From Phascolarctobacterium sp. (GTDB lineage: Bacteria; Bacillota; Negativicutes; Acidaminococcales; Acidaminococcaceae), in the NCBI GenBank assembly GCA_024405645.1, contig JAKSOJ010000002.1, positions 1 to 24,622 of the forward strand: 24,622 nucleotides of DNA. Reading direction: 5' to 3'. Both the position numbers and the translations under genes were made by a program. The notes under the pieces were generated by a model, which was given only the letters and a program-made list of their open reading frames with translations, had not been told where the DNA came from and made no database searches. Position 1 is the first letter of the stretch; every line of letters starts with the position of its first letter. Below, piece after piece: positions 1-8,065 of the stretch.

Positions 1-1297
1 GATATTGATTGTTGGTGGCATTGCTTTCGCTTTACATCAATATCCAGTTGCATATATGATTGCAGCAGAGGCTGTTGCCAAGAAGGTTCCTGCCGTTAAT
101 GTTTTAACTCACGGCAAAGATGGCAATTTGAATATTAAATTTGTACGTCAACTTGTGGGGAAAACACCTACGGAACGTACCATTATGTTTGCTGCTAATG
201 ATAAAAAAGAGTATTTTGTTGAGTACTCTAAAGAAGGATTTTCTTTAAAGGGAAATAAAGTTAAAGCTACTGATGTATCTTTTAAAGATGGCAAGGATAG
301 CTATACTCAATATATGGTTAAGCTTAGCGGTTTGGAGCCAGGGATAAAATACGAATACCGTGTTATTACTAACGAAAAGAATGGTAGCTGGCATAAATTG
401 GAAGTTCCTAAAAGCAACGATTTTAGTGCTGTAATTTTTGCTGATAGCCAAAGTGGGGATAACTATGCAAAATTTAATAACATAGCACGAACTGCATTTG
501 GAAATAACAAAGACGCCAAATTATATCTCAACTTAGGTGACCAAGTTGACAATGGTCAGCACCAATATCAGTGGAAGCGTTGGTTTGAATGCGTAGAGGA
601 TTACAGTGCAGATATTCCTATGGCAGCACTTGTTGGTAACCATGAATGCTATGATTTGAACTGGAATGAGCGTTTTCCAAAAGCCTATGTTAATCTGTTT
701 CAATTTCCTAGTGCTATGGAAAAGTATAAGAATCAGTTCTATAGCTTCGATTATGGTGATGTACATTTTACCTGCTTGGATACAAACTATCGTTGGGAAG
801 TTTTGCCATATCAACCTAATATTGTTTGGGAACAAATTAATTGGGTTCGTCAGGATTTAGCTAATAGCAAAGCCAAATGGAAAGTTGTCCTAATGCACCG
901 TGATATCTGCATGTATGGCTATAATCCAGCAAGTGGAAACAGTAGTGATTGGCGTACTTACATTATGGAAACTGGTACGGACTTTATGCCCATATTTGAT
1001 CAATATGGTGTAGATGCTGTGTTATCCGGACATTTGCATACCTATCGTCGCAGAGTTCCTATTAGAAACTTCAGACCTAACAAAGAAAAGGGCGTTACAT
1101 ATATCATGAGTGGTGTTTGTGGGGACCAACAAAAAGGGCTTCTTTGGGAAGATTGGAGTTGGGATGCTAAACGTTCTCCTGAAAAGGAAAAAGAAACTGG
1201 CAACTATATGACTATGGATGTAAAGGCTAACCAACTTACATTGAAGGCTTTCTTGCCTAACGGAACACAGTTTGACGAAGTGGTGTTGAGTAAATAA
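1..1297 (+). CDS. Purple-acid-phosphatase-like metallophosphoesterase, 5' end cut by window
   Basis: The reading frame is open to the window edge. The first visible residues are the hydrophobic core of a signal peptide or membrane anchor, so the true start lies upstream and the TTG at 5 is not trusted. After it comes a fibronectin-like N-terminal domain (bases about 110-410, ending in a GLEPGIKYEYRV segment), as in purple acid phosphatases. The calcineurin-like phosphoesterase domain then shows the metal-binding motifs in order: FADSQ, GDQVDN (from about 536), GNHE (about 637), an LMHRD histidine, and GHLH (1028-1039). The family hydrolyses phosphomonoesters or phosphodiesters at a dinuclear metal site. 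The N-terminus suggests work outside the cytoplasmic membrane. The substrate cannot be told from sequence. The gene ends at a bidirectional terminator shared with the convergent transglycosylase gene. Confidence 0.85.
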   Translation, partial: ILIVGGIAFALHQYPVAYMIAAEAVAKKVPAVNVLTHGKDGNLNIKFVRQLVGKTPTERTIMFAANDKKEYFVEYSKEGFSLKGNKVKATDVSFKDGKDSYTQYMVKLSGLEPGIKYEYRVITNEKNGSWHKLEVPKSNDFSAVIFADSQSGDNYAKFNNIARTAFGNNKDAKLYLNLGDQVDNGQHQYQWKRWFECVEDYSADIPMAALVGNHECYDLNWNERFPKAYVNLFQFPSAMEKYKNQFYSFDYGDVHFTCLDTNYRWEVLPYQPNIVWEQINWVRQDLANSKAKWKVVLMHRDICMYGYNPASGNSSDWRTYIMETGTDFMPIFDQYGVDAVLSGHLHTYRRRVPIRNFRPNKEKGVTYIMSGVCGDQQKGLLWEDWSWDAKRSPEKEKETGNYMTMDVKANQLTLKAFLPNGTQFDEVVLSK

Positions 1298-1299
1298 TA

Positions 1300-1331
1300 A
1301 AAACTCCTGACGATTTTTCGTCAGGAGTTTT
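1300..1331. terminator. Bidirectional intrinsic terminator
   Basis: A perfect 13-bp inverted repeat (arms 1300-1312 and 1319-1331) has a 6-base loop. The arms start with A-runs and end with T-runs, so the hairpin has a U-tract in both directions. It lies between convergent genes and should end both transcripts. Confidence 0.9.
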
Positions 1332-1349
1332 CCATTTCTCTTTTACCTT

Positions 1350-2255
1350 TTAAAACGTATTTCCATTAGTTAAATAAATGCGCTCGTTTTTGGCTTCTTG
1401 GTATTGTGCATCGTTGATATGACCATATTCGCGCATTTTAGAAAGAACCAATAGCTGGCGCTTGCGACAGCCTAACGGATTTTCTAAAGGATTAAGTGCG
1501 CTGGGAGCATAGGGAAGAGCTGCAATGATTGCAGATTCCGCAAGAGAGAGAGCACTGGGGGCCTTGTCAAAATATTTGTAGCTAGCTTGCTTAATACCAT
1601 AAGCTCCTGCACCCAAATAAGTAGTGTTTAAATACAATTCAAGAATTTCATCCTTGGAATATTGATGCTCCATAACAAGGGAAAGAATAGCCTCCTCAGC
1701 CTTGCGTTCCATACTTTGCTCCTGGGTGAGGAATACGTTCTTGATGAATTGTTGGGTGAGGGTACTGCCTCCTTGAACGACCTTGCCGCTAGCAGCATTT
1801 TCAATAGCTGCTCGCAGAACGCTTTCTATAGCAATGCCACTATGCTTATAAAAGTTATGGTCTTCGATAGAAATCAAAGCTTTGGGCAAATCCTGCGCCA
1901 TGTTTTTTAGAGGAACCCAATTAGGCTTTTGCCTGATTGGATCAATAGTATCTTCGAGGTTGGCTGCAGTATATACCTTTTGCATAAAAACAGGCCATTT
2001 TTCTTTTTCGGGCAAAATAGCAAAGAGAATAGCCTTGGCAGCTTTTTTCTCGTGCTTGTCTTTTTCAGTTTCCTTGTGATTGTTCTCGTTGACAATCACT
2101 TTTTGTTCCTGTTTTTTAACGCGATTGTTTTGATCTTTTGTCTGTTGTTCTTGCTTCTGAGGTGGTGGAGTGGAGGTATTATTATCAGATTTGATTGCGT
2201 CATAACCTACCATGCTTAAGAAAATTATAACCGCCATTAAAAGTGTTTTAATCAT
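1350..2255 (-). CDS. Monofunctional GT51 peptidoglycan transglycosylase (PBP1A-like, no transpeptidase)
   Basis: This 301-aa protein polymerises lipid II into glycan strands outside the cytoplasmic membrane. Residues 3-18 form an N-terminal membrane anchor. Residues about 22-75 are a Pro/Gln/Lys/Glu-rich hydrophilic linker. The GT51 domain follows, with the catalytic-glutamate motif EDHNFYKHSG (131-140), GGSTLTQQF (162-170), the RKAEEAILSLVME segment, and ILELYLNTTYLGAGAYGI (204-221). The C-terminal stretch (about 250-295) resembles the domain junction of bifunctional PBP1A, but the protein ends there and has no penicillin-binding SxxK domain. I chose the ATG at 2255 because an AGAGGT Shine-Dalgarno lies just upstream. 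An in-frame start at 2294 would put 13 polar residues before the anchor and overlap the promoter. It is divergent from argC. Confidence 0.9.
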   Translation of the reverse strand: MIKTLLMAVIIFLSMVGYDAIKSDNNTSTPPPQKQEQQTKDQNNRVKKQEQKVIVNENNHKETEKDKHEKKAAKAILFAILPEKEKWPVFMQKVYTAANLEDTIDPIRQKPNWVPLKNMAQDLPKALISIEDHNFYKHSGIAIESVLRAAIENAASGKVVQGGSTLTQQFIKNVFLTQEQSMERKAEEAILSLVMEHQYSKDEILELYLNTTYLGAGAYGIKQASYKYFDKAPSALSLAESAIIAALPYAPSALNPLENPLGCRKRQLLVLSKMREYGHINDAQYQEAKNERIYLTNGNTF

Positions 2256-2284
2256 AATTTTACCTCTTTCTAAAATATGTATAT

Positions 2285-2293
2285 ATTGTAGCA
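2285..2293 (-). promoter_or_regulatory. Extended -10 promoter for the transglycosylase gene
   Basis: On the minus strand the sequence TGCTACAAT (TG-N-TACAAT) lies about 30 bases before the chosen start. No good -35 is found at 16-18 bp, so an extended -10 promoter is proposed. Confidence 0.45.
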
Positions 2294-2324
2294 CAATTTG
2301 GCTGACAAATGTATAAAAAAATAC

Positions 2325-2353
2325 TTTTCAATCTCTCGGAAAAGGCTTATAAT
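2325..2353 (+). promoter_or_regulatory. Candidate sigma-A promoter of argCJBDF
   Basis: TTTTCA (2325-2330) and TATAAT (2348-2353) are separated by 17 bp. Further TATAAT copies at 2353 and 2363 make the exact -10 uncertain. A TATAAA at 2396-2401 could be a second -10 closer to the operator boxes. Confidence 0.5.
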
Positions 2354-2407
2354 ATAATATTATATAATGGATTAGTGTTTTTAATGTGTCCTAAATATAA
2401 ATTTGAA

Positions 2408-2442
2408 TGCAATTTTATGCATGATGCGTGCATAAATTGTTT
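2408..2442 (+). promoter_or_regulatory. Candidate tandem ArgR/AhrC operator of argC
   Basis: The 14-base core TGCAATTTTATGCA (2408-2421) resembles the ARG box pattern TGAAT-N4-ATTCA. After a 7-base gap a weaker core, TGCATAAATTGTTT (2429-2442), follows. Two 18-bp ARG boxes 3 bp apart would give exactly this 14-7-14 layout. The second box touches the argC Shine-Dalgarno (2443-2450). The same 11-mer AATTTTATGCA recurs upstream of argG. Confidence 0.55.
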
Positions 2443-2457
2443 AAAGGAGATTTTACT

Positions 2458-3492
2458 ATGAGAGCTAGTGTTATTGGTGCAACCGGTTATGCTGGTGTAG
2501 AACTTTTGCGTTTGTTATTTAGTCATCCCGAAGCAGAAATTGCTCATATTACTTCTGAAAGCAGTACTGGTGAAGCAATTGCTTCCATGTACCCTCATCT
2601 GACTAATCGCATTGAAAAGAATTTGACTTCCATGAAGGATATTGAAGGCATTGCTGCTGATAGCGATGTAGTATTCATTGCTCTCCCTCATGGGCATGCT
2701 ATGAAAATTGGCAAGGCTTTGCGTGGAACTAGCACTAAAATTATTGATCTTGGTGGCGACTATCGCTTTAGAGATTACAAGGTTTTTGAGGAATGGTACA
2801 AGGTTAAACATGAAGACCCCGAAGCTAAAGCAGTTTATGGTCTGACCGAGCTTTTCCGTGATCAAGTTAAAGGTGCGGATTTAGTTGCAAATCCTGGCTG
2901 TTATACTACTTGCAGTATCTTGGCAATGGTTCCTCTGCTGAAATATGGCCTGATCGAAACAAAAGGTATTGTTGTTGATGCTAAGAGTGGTACCTCCGGT
3001 GCTGGTCGTAGCCTTAAAGCAGGTAGCCTTTATTGCGCAGTAAACGAAAGCTTTAAAGCATATGGTGTTGCAAATCATCGTCATACTCCGGAAATCGAAC
3101 AAATCTACAGTGAATTTGCTGGCGAAGATGTAATTATCCAATTTACTCCGCATTTGCTTCCTGTGGACCGTGGTATTCTTGCAACCTGCTATGCAGATTT
3201 AAAAGAAGGCGTTACCGATGCTCAAATCGAAGAAGCATACCAAACTATGTATGGCAATGAATACTTTATTCGTCTTCGTGGCAAAGGTGGTTGCCCTGAA
3301 CTGAAAAATGTTCGTGGTTCTAACTATGTAGATATGGGCTGGCAAAGAGATAAACGTACTGGCCGCATTATCGTTATGAACTGCATTGATAACTTGGTAA
3401 AAGGTGCAGCTGGTCAAGCTGTTCAAAATATGAATGTAATGTTTGGTTGCAAGGAAAGTGCCGGTTTGGAAATGCTTCCTATGGTACCCTAA
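2458..3492 (+). CDS. argC: N-acetyl-gamma-glutamyl-phosphate reductase
   Basis: ArgC makes N-acetylglutamate semialdehyde from N-acetylglutamyl phosphate with NADPH, the third step of arginine synthesis. The N-terminus has the dinucleotide-binding motif GATGYAGVELLRLL. The catalytic cysteine lies in NPGCYTT (Cys148), and the catalytic histidine region is HRH (207-209). At 344 aa it has normal family length. I chose ATG 2458 because AAAGGAGA lies 7 bases upstream. The in-frame GTG at 2428 lies inside the operator and lacks a ribosome site. It is first in argCJBDF. Confidence 0.97.
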   Translation: MRASVIGATGYAGVELLRLLFSHPEAEIAHITSESSTGEAIASMYPHLTNRIEKNLTSMKDIEGIAADSDVVFIALPHGHAMKIGKALRGTSTKIIDLGGDYRFRDYKVFEEWYKVKHEDPEAKAVYGLTELFRDQVKGADLVANPGCYTTCSILAMVPLLKYGLIETKGIVVDAKSGTSGAGRSLKAGSLYCAVNESFKAYGVANHRHTPEIEQIYSEFAGEDVIIQFTPHLLPVDRGILATCYADLKEGVTDAQIEEAYQTMYGNEYFIRLRGKGGCPELKNVRGSNYVDMGWQRDKRTGRIIVMNCIDNLVKGAAGQAVQNMNVMFGCKESAGLEMLPMVP

Positions 3493-3536
3493 TTTGTTTA
3501 ATCATTACTTAAATATAGTAAAAAGAGGTAATTTTT

Positions 3537-4742
3537 ATGAAGAAAATTGAAGGTTGGGTAACAGCTCCGCAAGGCTTTGTAGCAGCTGGTGTCAAAGCTG
3601 GTATTAAAGTAAGCGGTAATCACGACGTTGCTGTTATTTTCAGTGAAGTTCCTGCGGCTTGTGGTGCTGTATTTACAACTAATAAAATGTGTGCAGCTCC
3701 TGTAACTGTTTGCCGTGAAGTAAATAGTCATCCCTATGCTCAAGCAATTTGCGTTAACTCTGGTTGTGCAAATGCTGCAACTGGCGTTCGTGGCTTGGAG
3801 GATGCTAAAGCAATGCAAGCTCATTGCGCAGAAAAGCTTGGTATTAAACCGGAAGAAGTATTTGTTTGCTCCACTGGCGTAATTGGTCATTTCCTGCCCA
3901 TGGATAAGCTTTTTGCTGGCATTGATGCTGCTGTAGAGGCATTGGATGAATCCGAAGGCGAAAGCTGTGCAATGGCAATTCAAACTACAGATACTTTCAT
4001 CAAGAAAGCTGCTTATGAATTTGAAGTTGGTGGCAAGGCTTGCAAGATCGCTGGTATCGCTAAAGGCGCTGGCATGATTCATCCTAACATGGCAACCATG
4101 CTTACCTATTTAACAACTGACTGTGCAGTTGCTCCCGATGTTTTGAAACGTGCTGTAAAGAAAGCTGCTGACCAAAGCTTTAACATGGTTGTTGTTGATG
4201 GTGATACTTCTACCAATGACAGCATGATTGTTTTGGCAAATGGTATGGCTGAAAACGAAATTATCGTTAGTGAAGACCATCCCGATTATCCGGCATTCTT
4301 TGAAGCTCTCTGTGCTTGCGCTAGAGATCTTGCTATTCTCATCGCTCATGATGGTGAAGGCGCAACCAAATTCTTAGAAGTAAACGTAATTGGCGCAGCA
4401 ACCTGGGCAGATGCTAAAACTGCAGCTATGGCAATTGCTAAATCTCCTCTCGTAAAAACTGCTTTCTTTGGTGAGGATCCGAACTGGGGTCGTATCGTAT
4501 GTGCTGCTGGTTATAGCGGTGCTGACATGGACCAAAACAAGGTTAACCTTTCCATCGGTGGAAAATATCTCGTAAAAGATGGTTTGAACTGCAATGTTCC
4601 TGCTGAAGAAATGGCTCCCATCATGCACGAACACGATATTTCCATGACTGTGGATTTGGCAGTGGGTGAGGAAAAAGCAACTGTTTGGACCTGTGACTTT
4701 AGTTATGAATACGTAAAAATTAATGGTGAATACCATACCTAA
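3537..4742 (+). CDS. argJ: Glutamate N-acetyltransferase / amino-acid acetyltransferase (ornithine acetyltransferase)
   Basis: ArgJ moves the acetyl group from N-acetylornithine to glutamate, recycling it. Bifunctional members also acetylate glutamate from acetyl-CoA. The 401-aa precursor contains the autoproteolysis signature GAGMIHPNMATML. Cleavage before Thr187 should give alpha and beta subunits, with Thr187 as the nucleophile. Start is ATG 3537 after AAGAGG, 44 bases past argC. No argA or argE is visible in this window, which fits the cyclic pathway. Whether this ArgJ is also active with acetyl-CoA cannot be read from sequence. Confidence 0.97.
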   Translation: MKKIEGWVTAPQGFVAAGVKAGIKVSGNHDVAVIFSEVPAACGAVFTTNKMCAAPVTVCREVNSHPYAQAICVNSGCANAATGVRGLEDAKAMQAHCAEKLGIKPEEVFVCSTGVIGHFLPMDKLFAGIDAAVEALDESEGESCAMAIQTTDTFIKKAAYEFEVGGKACKIAGIAKGAGMIHPNMATMLTYLTTDCAVAPDVLKRAVKKAADQSFNMVVVDGDTSTNDSMIVLANGMAENEIIVSEDHPDYPAFFEALCACARDLAILIAHDGEGATKFLEVNVIGAATWADAKTAAMAIAKSPLVKTAFFGEDPNWGRIVCAAGYSGADMDQNKVNLSIGGKYLVKDGLNCNVPAEEMAPIMHEHDISMTVDLAVGEEKATVWTCDFSYEYVKINGEYHT

Positions 4743-4774
4743 TATATTTTGAATTGTATTCGGAGGGAAATAAA

Positions 4775-5665
4775 ATGATTGTTAACGATAGCGAAATTAA
4801 AGTTTTATTGGAAGCATTGCCCTATTTGGGTGCGTTCAAAGGTAGCACCGTTGTTGTAAAATACGGCGGAAACGCTATGCTCAGCGACGAACTTAAAGAC
4901 GCAGTTCTGCAAGATATCGTATTTTTACAACATGCAGGTATGCGTCCTGTAGTAGTTCATGGTGGTGGTCCTGCTATTACCAAAATGCTGAAGCAAGCTG
5001 GCATTAAGAGCGAATTCATCGGTGGTCTTCGCGTAACCGATGCTGAATCCGTTAAGCTTGCAGAAATGGCATTGGTTGGCGAAATCAATACTGATTTAGT
5101 AACTCGTATGAACCAAATTGGTGGCAAAGCAGTTGGCCTGAATGGTAAAGATGCGAAACTCATTCAAGCGAGAAAGCATTTGGCAGATGTTTACGAAAAC
5201 GGCGAAGTAAATCTCGTAGATATTGGTTTCGTTGGTAAGGTTGAAAAAATCAACACCGAAATCATTAATCTGCTCCTGGACAATGGTTACATCCCTGTAA
5301 TCGCTCCTACCGGTATCGGTGCAGATGGCGAAACCTACAATATCAACGCAGACTCCGCTGCTGGTGAAATTGCTGGTGCATTAAAAGCCGAAAAGCTTCT
5401 CATGCTTACTGACGTAAAGGGCATCTATTCTGATTATAAAGACGAAAGCACCTTTATCAGCACCTTGACCTTCGACAAAGCTCAAGAATTAATCATTCGC
5501 GGTTCTATCGATGGTGGCATGATTCCTAAAGTTCGCGCATGCATTACTGCTCTCGGCGCAGGCTGCAAAAAAGCTCATATCATTGACGGTCGTGCTGCTC
5601 ATTCCATTATTTTGGAAGTTCTTTCTCACGAAGGCGTTGGCACTGAAGTTGTTAAAAACGTGTAA
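4775..5665 (+). CDS. argB: Acetylglutamate kinase
   Basis: ArgB phosphorylates N-acetylglutamate with ATP. The 296-aa protein has the amino-acid-kinase motifs KYGGNAM (29-35), VHGGGPAI and GLNGKDAKLIQARK. It has an N-terminal helix segment (about 8-22, LLEALPYLGAF) of the kind that links dimers into hexamers in arginine-inhibited acetylglutamate kinases, so feedback inhibition by arginine is likely (inference). I chose ATG 4775 because GGAGGG lies 7 bases upstream. The upstream in-frame start at 4754 would place that ribosome site inside the gene. Confidence 0.97.
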   Translation: MIVNDSEIKVLLEALPYLGAFKGSTVVVKYGGNAMLSDELKDAVLQDIVFLQHAGMRPVVVHGGGPAITKMLKQAGIKSEFIGGLRVTDAESVKLAEMALVGEINTDLVTRMNQIGGKAVGLNGKDAKLIQARKHLADVYENGEVNLVDIGFVGKVEKINTEIINLLLDNGYIPVIAPTGIGADGETYNINADSAAGEIAGALKAEKLLMLTDVKGIYSDYKDESTFISTLTFDKAQELIIRGSIDGGMIPKVRACITALGAGCKKAHIIDGRAAHSIILEVLSHEGVGTEVVKNV

Positions 5666-5682
5666 TTCATAGAGGCTATATC

Positions 5683-6873
5683 ATGGATAAAAAGACTGTT
5701 ATCGAACAAACTGAAAAATACTATCTTCCTGTATTTGGTAGATATCAAATGGTTATTGACCATGGTCAAGGCAGCAAGGTTTATGACAACGAAGGCAACG
5801 AATATGTAGATTGCTTTGCTGGTATTGCTGTAAATGCACTTGGTTATAATCATCCTATTTTAGTAAAGGCTTTGCGTGATCAAGTTGGTAAAATCATGCA
5901 CTGCTCCAATCTCTATTACACTGAGATTCAAGCACAAGCTGCTCGTATGGTTTGCGAATGCTCTGGCATGGACCGCGTATTTTTTGCAAACTGTGGCGCT
6001 GAAGGCAACGAAGGCGCTATGAAATTAGCTCGTAAATACGGCGTTAAAAAATCTCCTACTAAATATAAAATTATTTCCGCACAAGAATCCTTCCATGGTC
6101 GTACCTTTGATACCTTGGCTGCAACTGGTCACGATTATTATCACGTAGGCTATGGTCCTCTGTCTCCTGGTCACGTTTTGGTTGATTATGGTGATATCGC
6201 TGCTTTAGAAGCAGTTATGGATGATGATGTATGTGCAGTTCTCTTAGAACCTGTTCAAGGTGAAGGTGGTGTATTCGTTCCTACCGACGAATATCTCAAG
6301 CAAGTTCGTGCTCTTTGCGATAAATATGACGCACTTCTCATTTTCGACGAAGTTCAAACTGGCGTAGCACGTACTGGTAAATGGTTCGCATATATGCATA
6401 GTGGCGTAAAGCCCGATGTTCTTACCTTTGCAAAGGGCATTGGCTCTGGCTTCCCGGTAGCTGGCTTTGCAGTTCCTGAAAAGCATGCTCGTGTATTTGC
6501 ACCTGGCGATCATGGTGGTACCTTTGGTGGCAACCCCATGGCAAGTGCAGCAGTTTATGCAACCTTAACTACTTTGAAGAGCGAAAACATGGTTGATAAG
6601 GTTGCTGAAAAGGGCGCTTATTTCATGGATGAATTAAAGAAATTAGCTGCCAAATATCCCGAAAAGGTTGTTGAAGTTCGCGGCAAGGGTTTGTTACTTG
6701 GCATGCAACTTACTAAACCTGGTAAGCCTGTAGTTGAACATTGCTTGGCAAATCATGTTTTGATTAACTGCACTGCAAACACCGTAATTCGTTTGGCTCC
6801 TCCTCTGGTTATCACTAAAGAGGAAATTGATGTTGTAGTAGCTGCTTTAGATAAAGCATTAGCAGATTTTTAA
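5683..6873 (+). CDS. argD: Acetylornithine aminotransferase
   Basis: ArgD is a class III PLP aminotransferase that converts N-acetylglutamate semialdehyde to N-acetylornithine using glutamate. At 396 aa it has full family length. The PLP-binding lysine is Lys251 in TFAKGIGSGFPVAGF, preceded by the cofactor aspartate in LLIFDEVQTGVARTGKWFA. The NCGAEGNEGAMKLAR segment binds the phosphate. Start is ATG 5683 after AGAGG, only 17 bases from argB. In related organisms the enzyme can also act in lysine synthesis on succinyl-diaminopimelate, which is not testable here. Confidence 0.96.
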   Translation: MDKKTVIEQTEKYYLPVFGRYQMVIDHGQGSKVYDNEGNEYVDCFAGIAVNALGYNHPILVKALRDQVGKIMHCSNLYYTEIQAQAARMVCECSGMDRVFFANCGAEGNEGAMKLARKYGVKKSPTKYKIISAQESFHGRTFDTLAATGHDYYHVGYGPLSPGHVLVDYGDIAALEAVMDDDVCAVLLEPVQGEGGVFVPTDEYLKQVRALCDKYDALLIFDEVQTGVARTGKWFAYMHSGVKPDVLTFAKGIGSGFPVAGFAVPEKHARVFAPGDHGGTFGGNPMASAAVYATLTTLKSENMVDKVAEKGAYFMDELKKLAAKYPEKVVEVRGKGLLLGMQLTKPGKPVVEHCLANHVLINCTANTVIRLAPPLVITKEEIDVVVAALDKALADF

Positions 6874-6888
6874 TAGAAGGTGTAGAAA

Positions 6889-7830
6889 ATGAGCTTAAGA
6901 AACAAAGATTTACTTTCCATTCATGACCTTAGCGTAGGCGAGGTTGCACACATTCTTGACGTTGCAAGAAAACTTAAAAAGAAATTAAAAAATGGGGAAC
7001 CCCATGAATATTTAAAAGGTAAAACTCTGGCAATGCTTTTCTCTAAAGCATCCACCCGTACTCGTGTATCCTTCGAAACTGGCTTCCATCAATTGGGTGG
7101 TCATGCACTTTATTTGAACGATTCTCAAACCCAACTTGGTCGTGGTGAGCCTATCCGTGATACTGCTCGCGTTCTGAGCCGTATGGTAGATGGTATCATG
7201 ATTCGTACCTTCAGCCATGATTCCGTAATCGAACTTGCTGAATATGCAAGCATTCCTGTAATCAATGGTTTGACTGACTTGCTCCATCCCTGCCAAGCTC
7301 TTACTGACCTTCTTACCATCGAAGAACATCTCAAGGTTATGAAGGGTCGTAAATTCGTTTATGTAGGCGATGGCAATAATATGGCACATTCCCTCATGTT
7401 TGCTTGTGCAAAGGTTGGTATGAATATGGTTTGCGCTTCTCCTAAAGGCTACTATCCTGATCCGGAAATTCTTCGCCAAGCTCAAGAAGATGCAGCTCTT
7501 ACTGGTTGCACCATCACTGTAGAAGAAGACATCATGAAGGCTGCACAAGGTGCTGATGTATTGTACACTGACGTATGGACCAGCATGGGCGAAGAAGCAG
7601 AACGCGACCAACGTATGAAAGATTTGCATGATTACCAAATTAATGCAGAACTTCTCAAGGTTGCTCGTCCTACTTGCATGGTTCTTCACTGCTTGCCTGC
7701 TCATCGTGGCGAAGAAATTACTGAAGAAGTTTTGGAAGGACCTCAATCCTACGTATTCGACCAAGCTGAAAACAGACTCCACGTTCAAAAAGCAATTATG
7801 GTACTCTTGATGAGCGATGCTGTTATTTAA
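6889..7830 (+). CDS. argF: Ornithine carbamoyltransferase
   Basis: ArgF makes citrulline from ornithine and carbamoyl phosphate. The 313-aa protein carries the carbamoyl-phosphate motif STRTR (55-59), HPCQ (133-136) and the ornithine-side HCLPAHRGEE (from 267), all intact. Start is ATG 6889 with AGAAGGTG upstream, 15 bases after argD. It is last in the argCJBDF unit. No clear terminator follows it, so some read-through into argGH is possible. The absence of deiminase or carbamate kinase neighbours argues for a biosynthetic, not catabolic, enzyme. Confidence 0.97.
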   Translation: MSLRNKDLLSIHDLSVGEVAHILDVARKLKKKLKNGEPHEYLKGKTLAMLFSKASTRTRVSFETGFHQLGGHALYLNDSQTQLGRGEPIRDTARVLSRMVDGIMIRTFSHDSVIELAEYASIPVINGLTDLLHPCQALTDLLTIEEHLKVMKGRKFVYVGDGNNMAHSLMFACAKVGMNMVCASPKGYYPDPEILRQAQEDAALTGCTITVEEDIMKAAQGADVLYTDVWTSMGEEAERDQRMKDLHDYQINAELLKVARPTCMVLHCLPAHRGEEITEEVLEGPQSYVFDQAENRLHVQKAIMVLLMSDAVI

Positions 7831-7872
7831 TAGCAGATTTGTTTGAGGCAAAATTTTATTCGTTGTATCGGG

Positions 7873-7942
7873 ATTTACGTAAATAGGAAATATTCATAAA
7901 TTTTGCATAAATAACAATTTTATACAATAAATATGAATATTT
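7873..7942. repeat. Nested palindromes in the argF-argG gap
   Basis: The 235-base argF-argG gap holds a perfect 12-bp palindrome ATTTACGTAAAT (7873-7884) and a separate perfect 10-bp inverted repeat (AAATATTCAT at 7888-7897, ATGAATATTT at 7933-7942) with 35 bases between arms. The latter's right arm overlaps a candidate ARG box. No T-tract follows either, so they look like protein-binding sites more than terminators. Confidence 0.4.
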
Positions 7943-7947
7943 TACGC
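7913..7947 (+). promoter_or_regulatory. Candidate tandem ArgR/AhrC operator of argG
   Basis: Core 1 AACAATTTTATACA (7913-7926) matches the argC core at 11 of 14 bases. After exactly 7 bases comes core 2 TGAATATTTTACGC (7934-7947), whose left half TGAAT is the consensus ARG half-site. The spacing equals that at argC. It lies upstream of the argG -35. Confidence 0.5.
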
Positions 7948-7974
7948 GAATACTTGTATACATATAAAAAACAC

Positions 7975-8002
7975 TAGACAAAGTCTATAAAAGTGTTATA
8001 AT
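7975..8002 (+). promoter_or_regulatory. Sigma-A promoter of argGH
   Basis: TAGACA (7975-7980), 16-bp spacer, TATAAT (7997-8002), with a TG dinucleotide one base before the -10 (extended -10). Confidence 0.7.
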
Positions 8003-8026
8003 ACAAACATATTAAAAAATAAACTT

Positions 8027-8040
8027 TTTAATTTTATGCA
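8027..8040 (+). promoter_or_regulatory. Candidate single ARG box in the argG leader
   Basis: TTTAATTTTATGCA matches the argC box core TGCAATTTTATGCA at 12 of 14 bases and lies about 25 bases past the expected start of transcription, a position suited to repression. Confidence 0.4.
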
Positions 8041-8065
8041 ATTAATGTTTTGGGAGGATCTTAAA

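Noticed and set aside
2428..2457. Earlier GTG start for argC
   Set aside because: It lies inside the inverted-repeat operator, lacks a Shine-Dalgarno, and would place the strong AAAGGAGA site inside the gene.
3498..4082. 194-codon open frame antisense to argJ
   Set aside because: Ser/Thr/Cys/Asn-rich translation typical of antisense frames; no ribosome site.
7012..7851. 279-codon open frame antisense to argF
   Set aside because: It mirrors the coding bias of argF, has no ribosome site or family resemblance, and starts in the intergenic region without a promoter.
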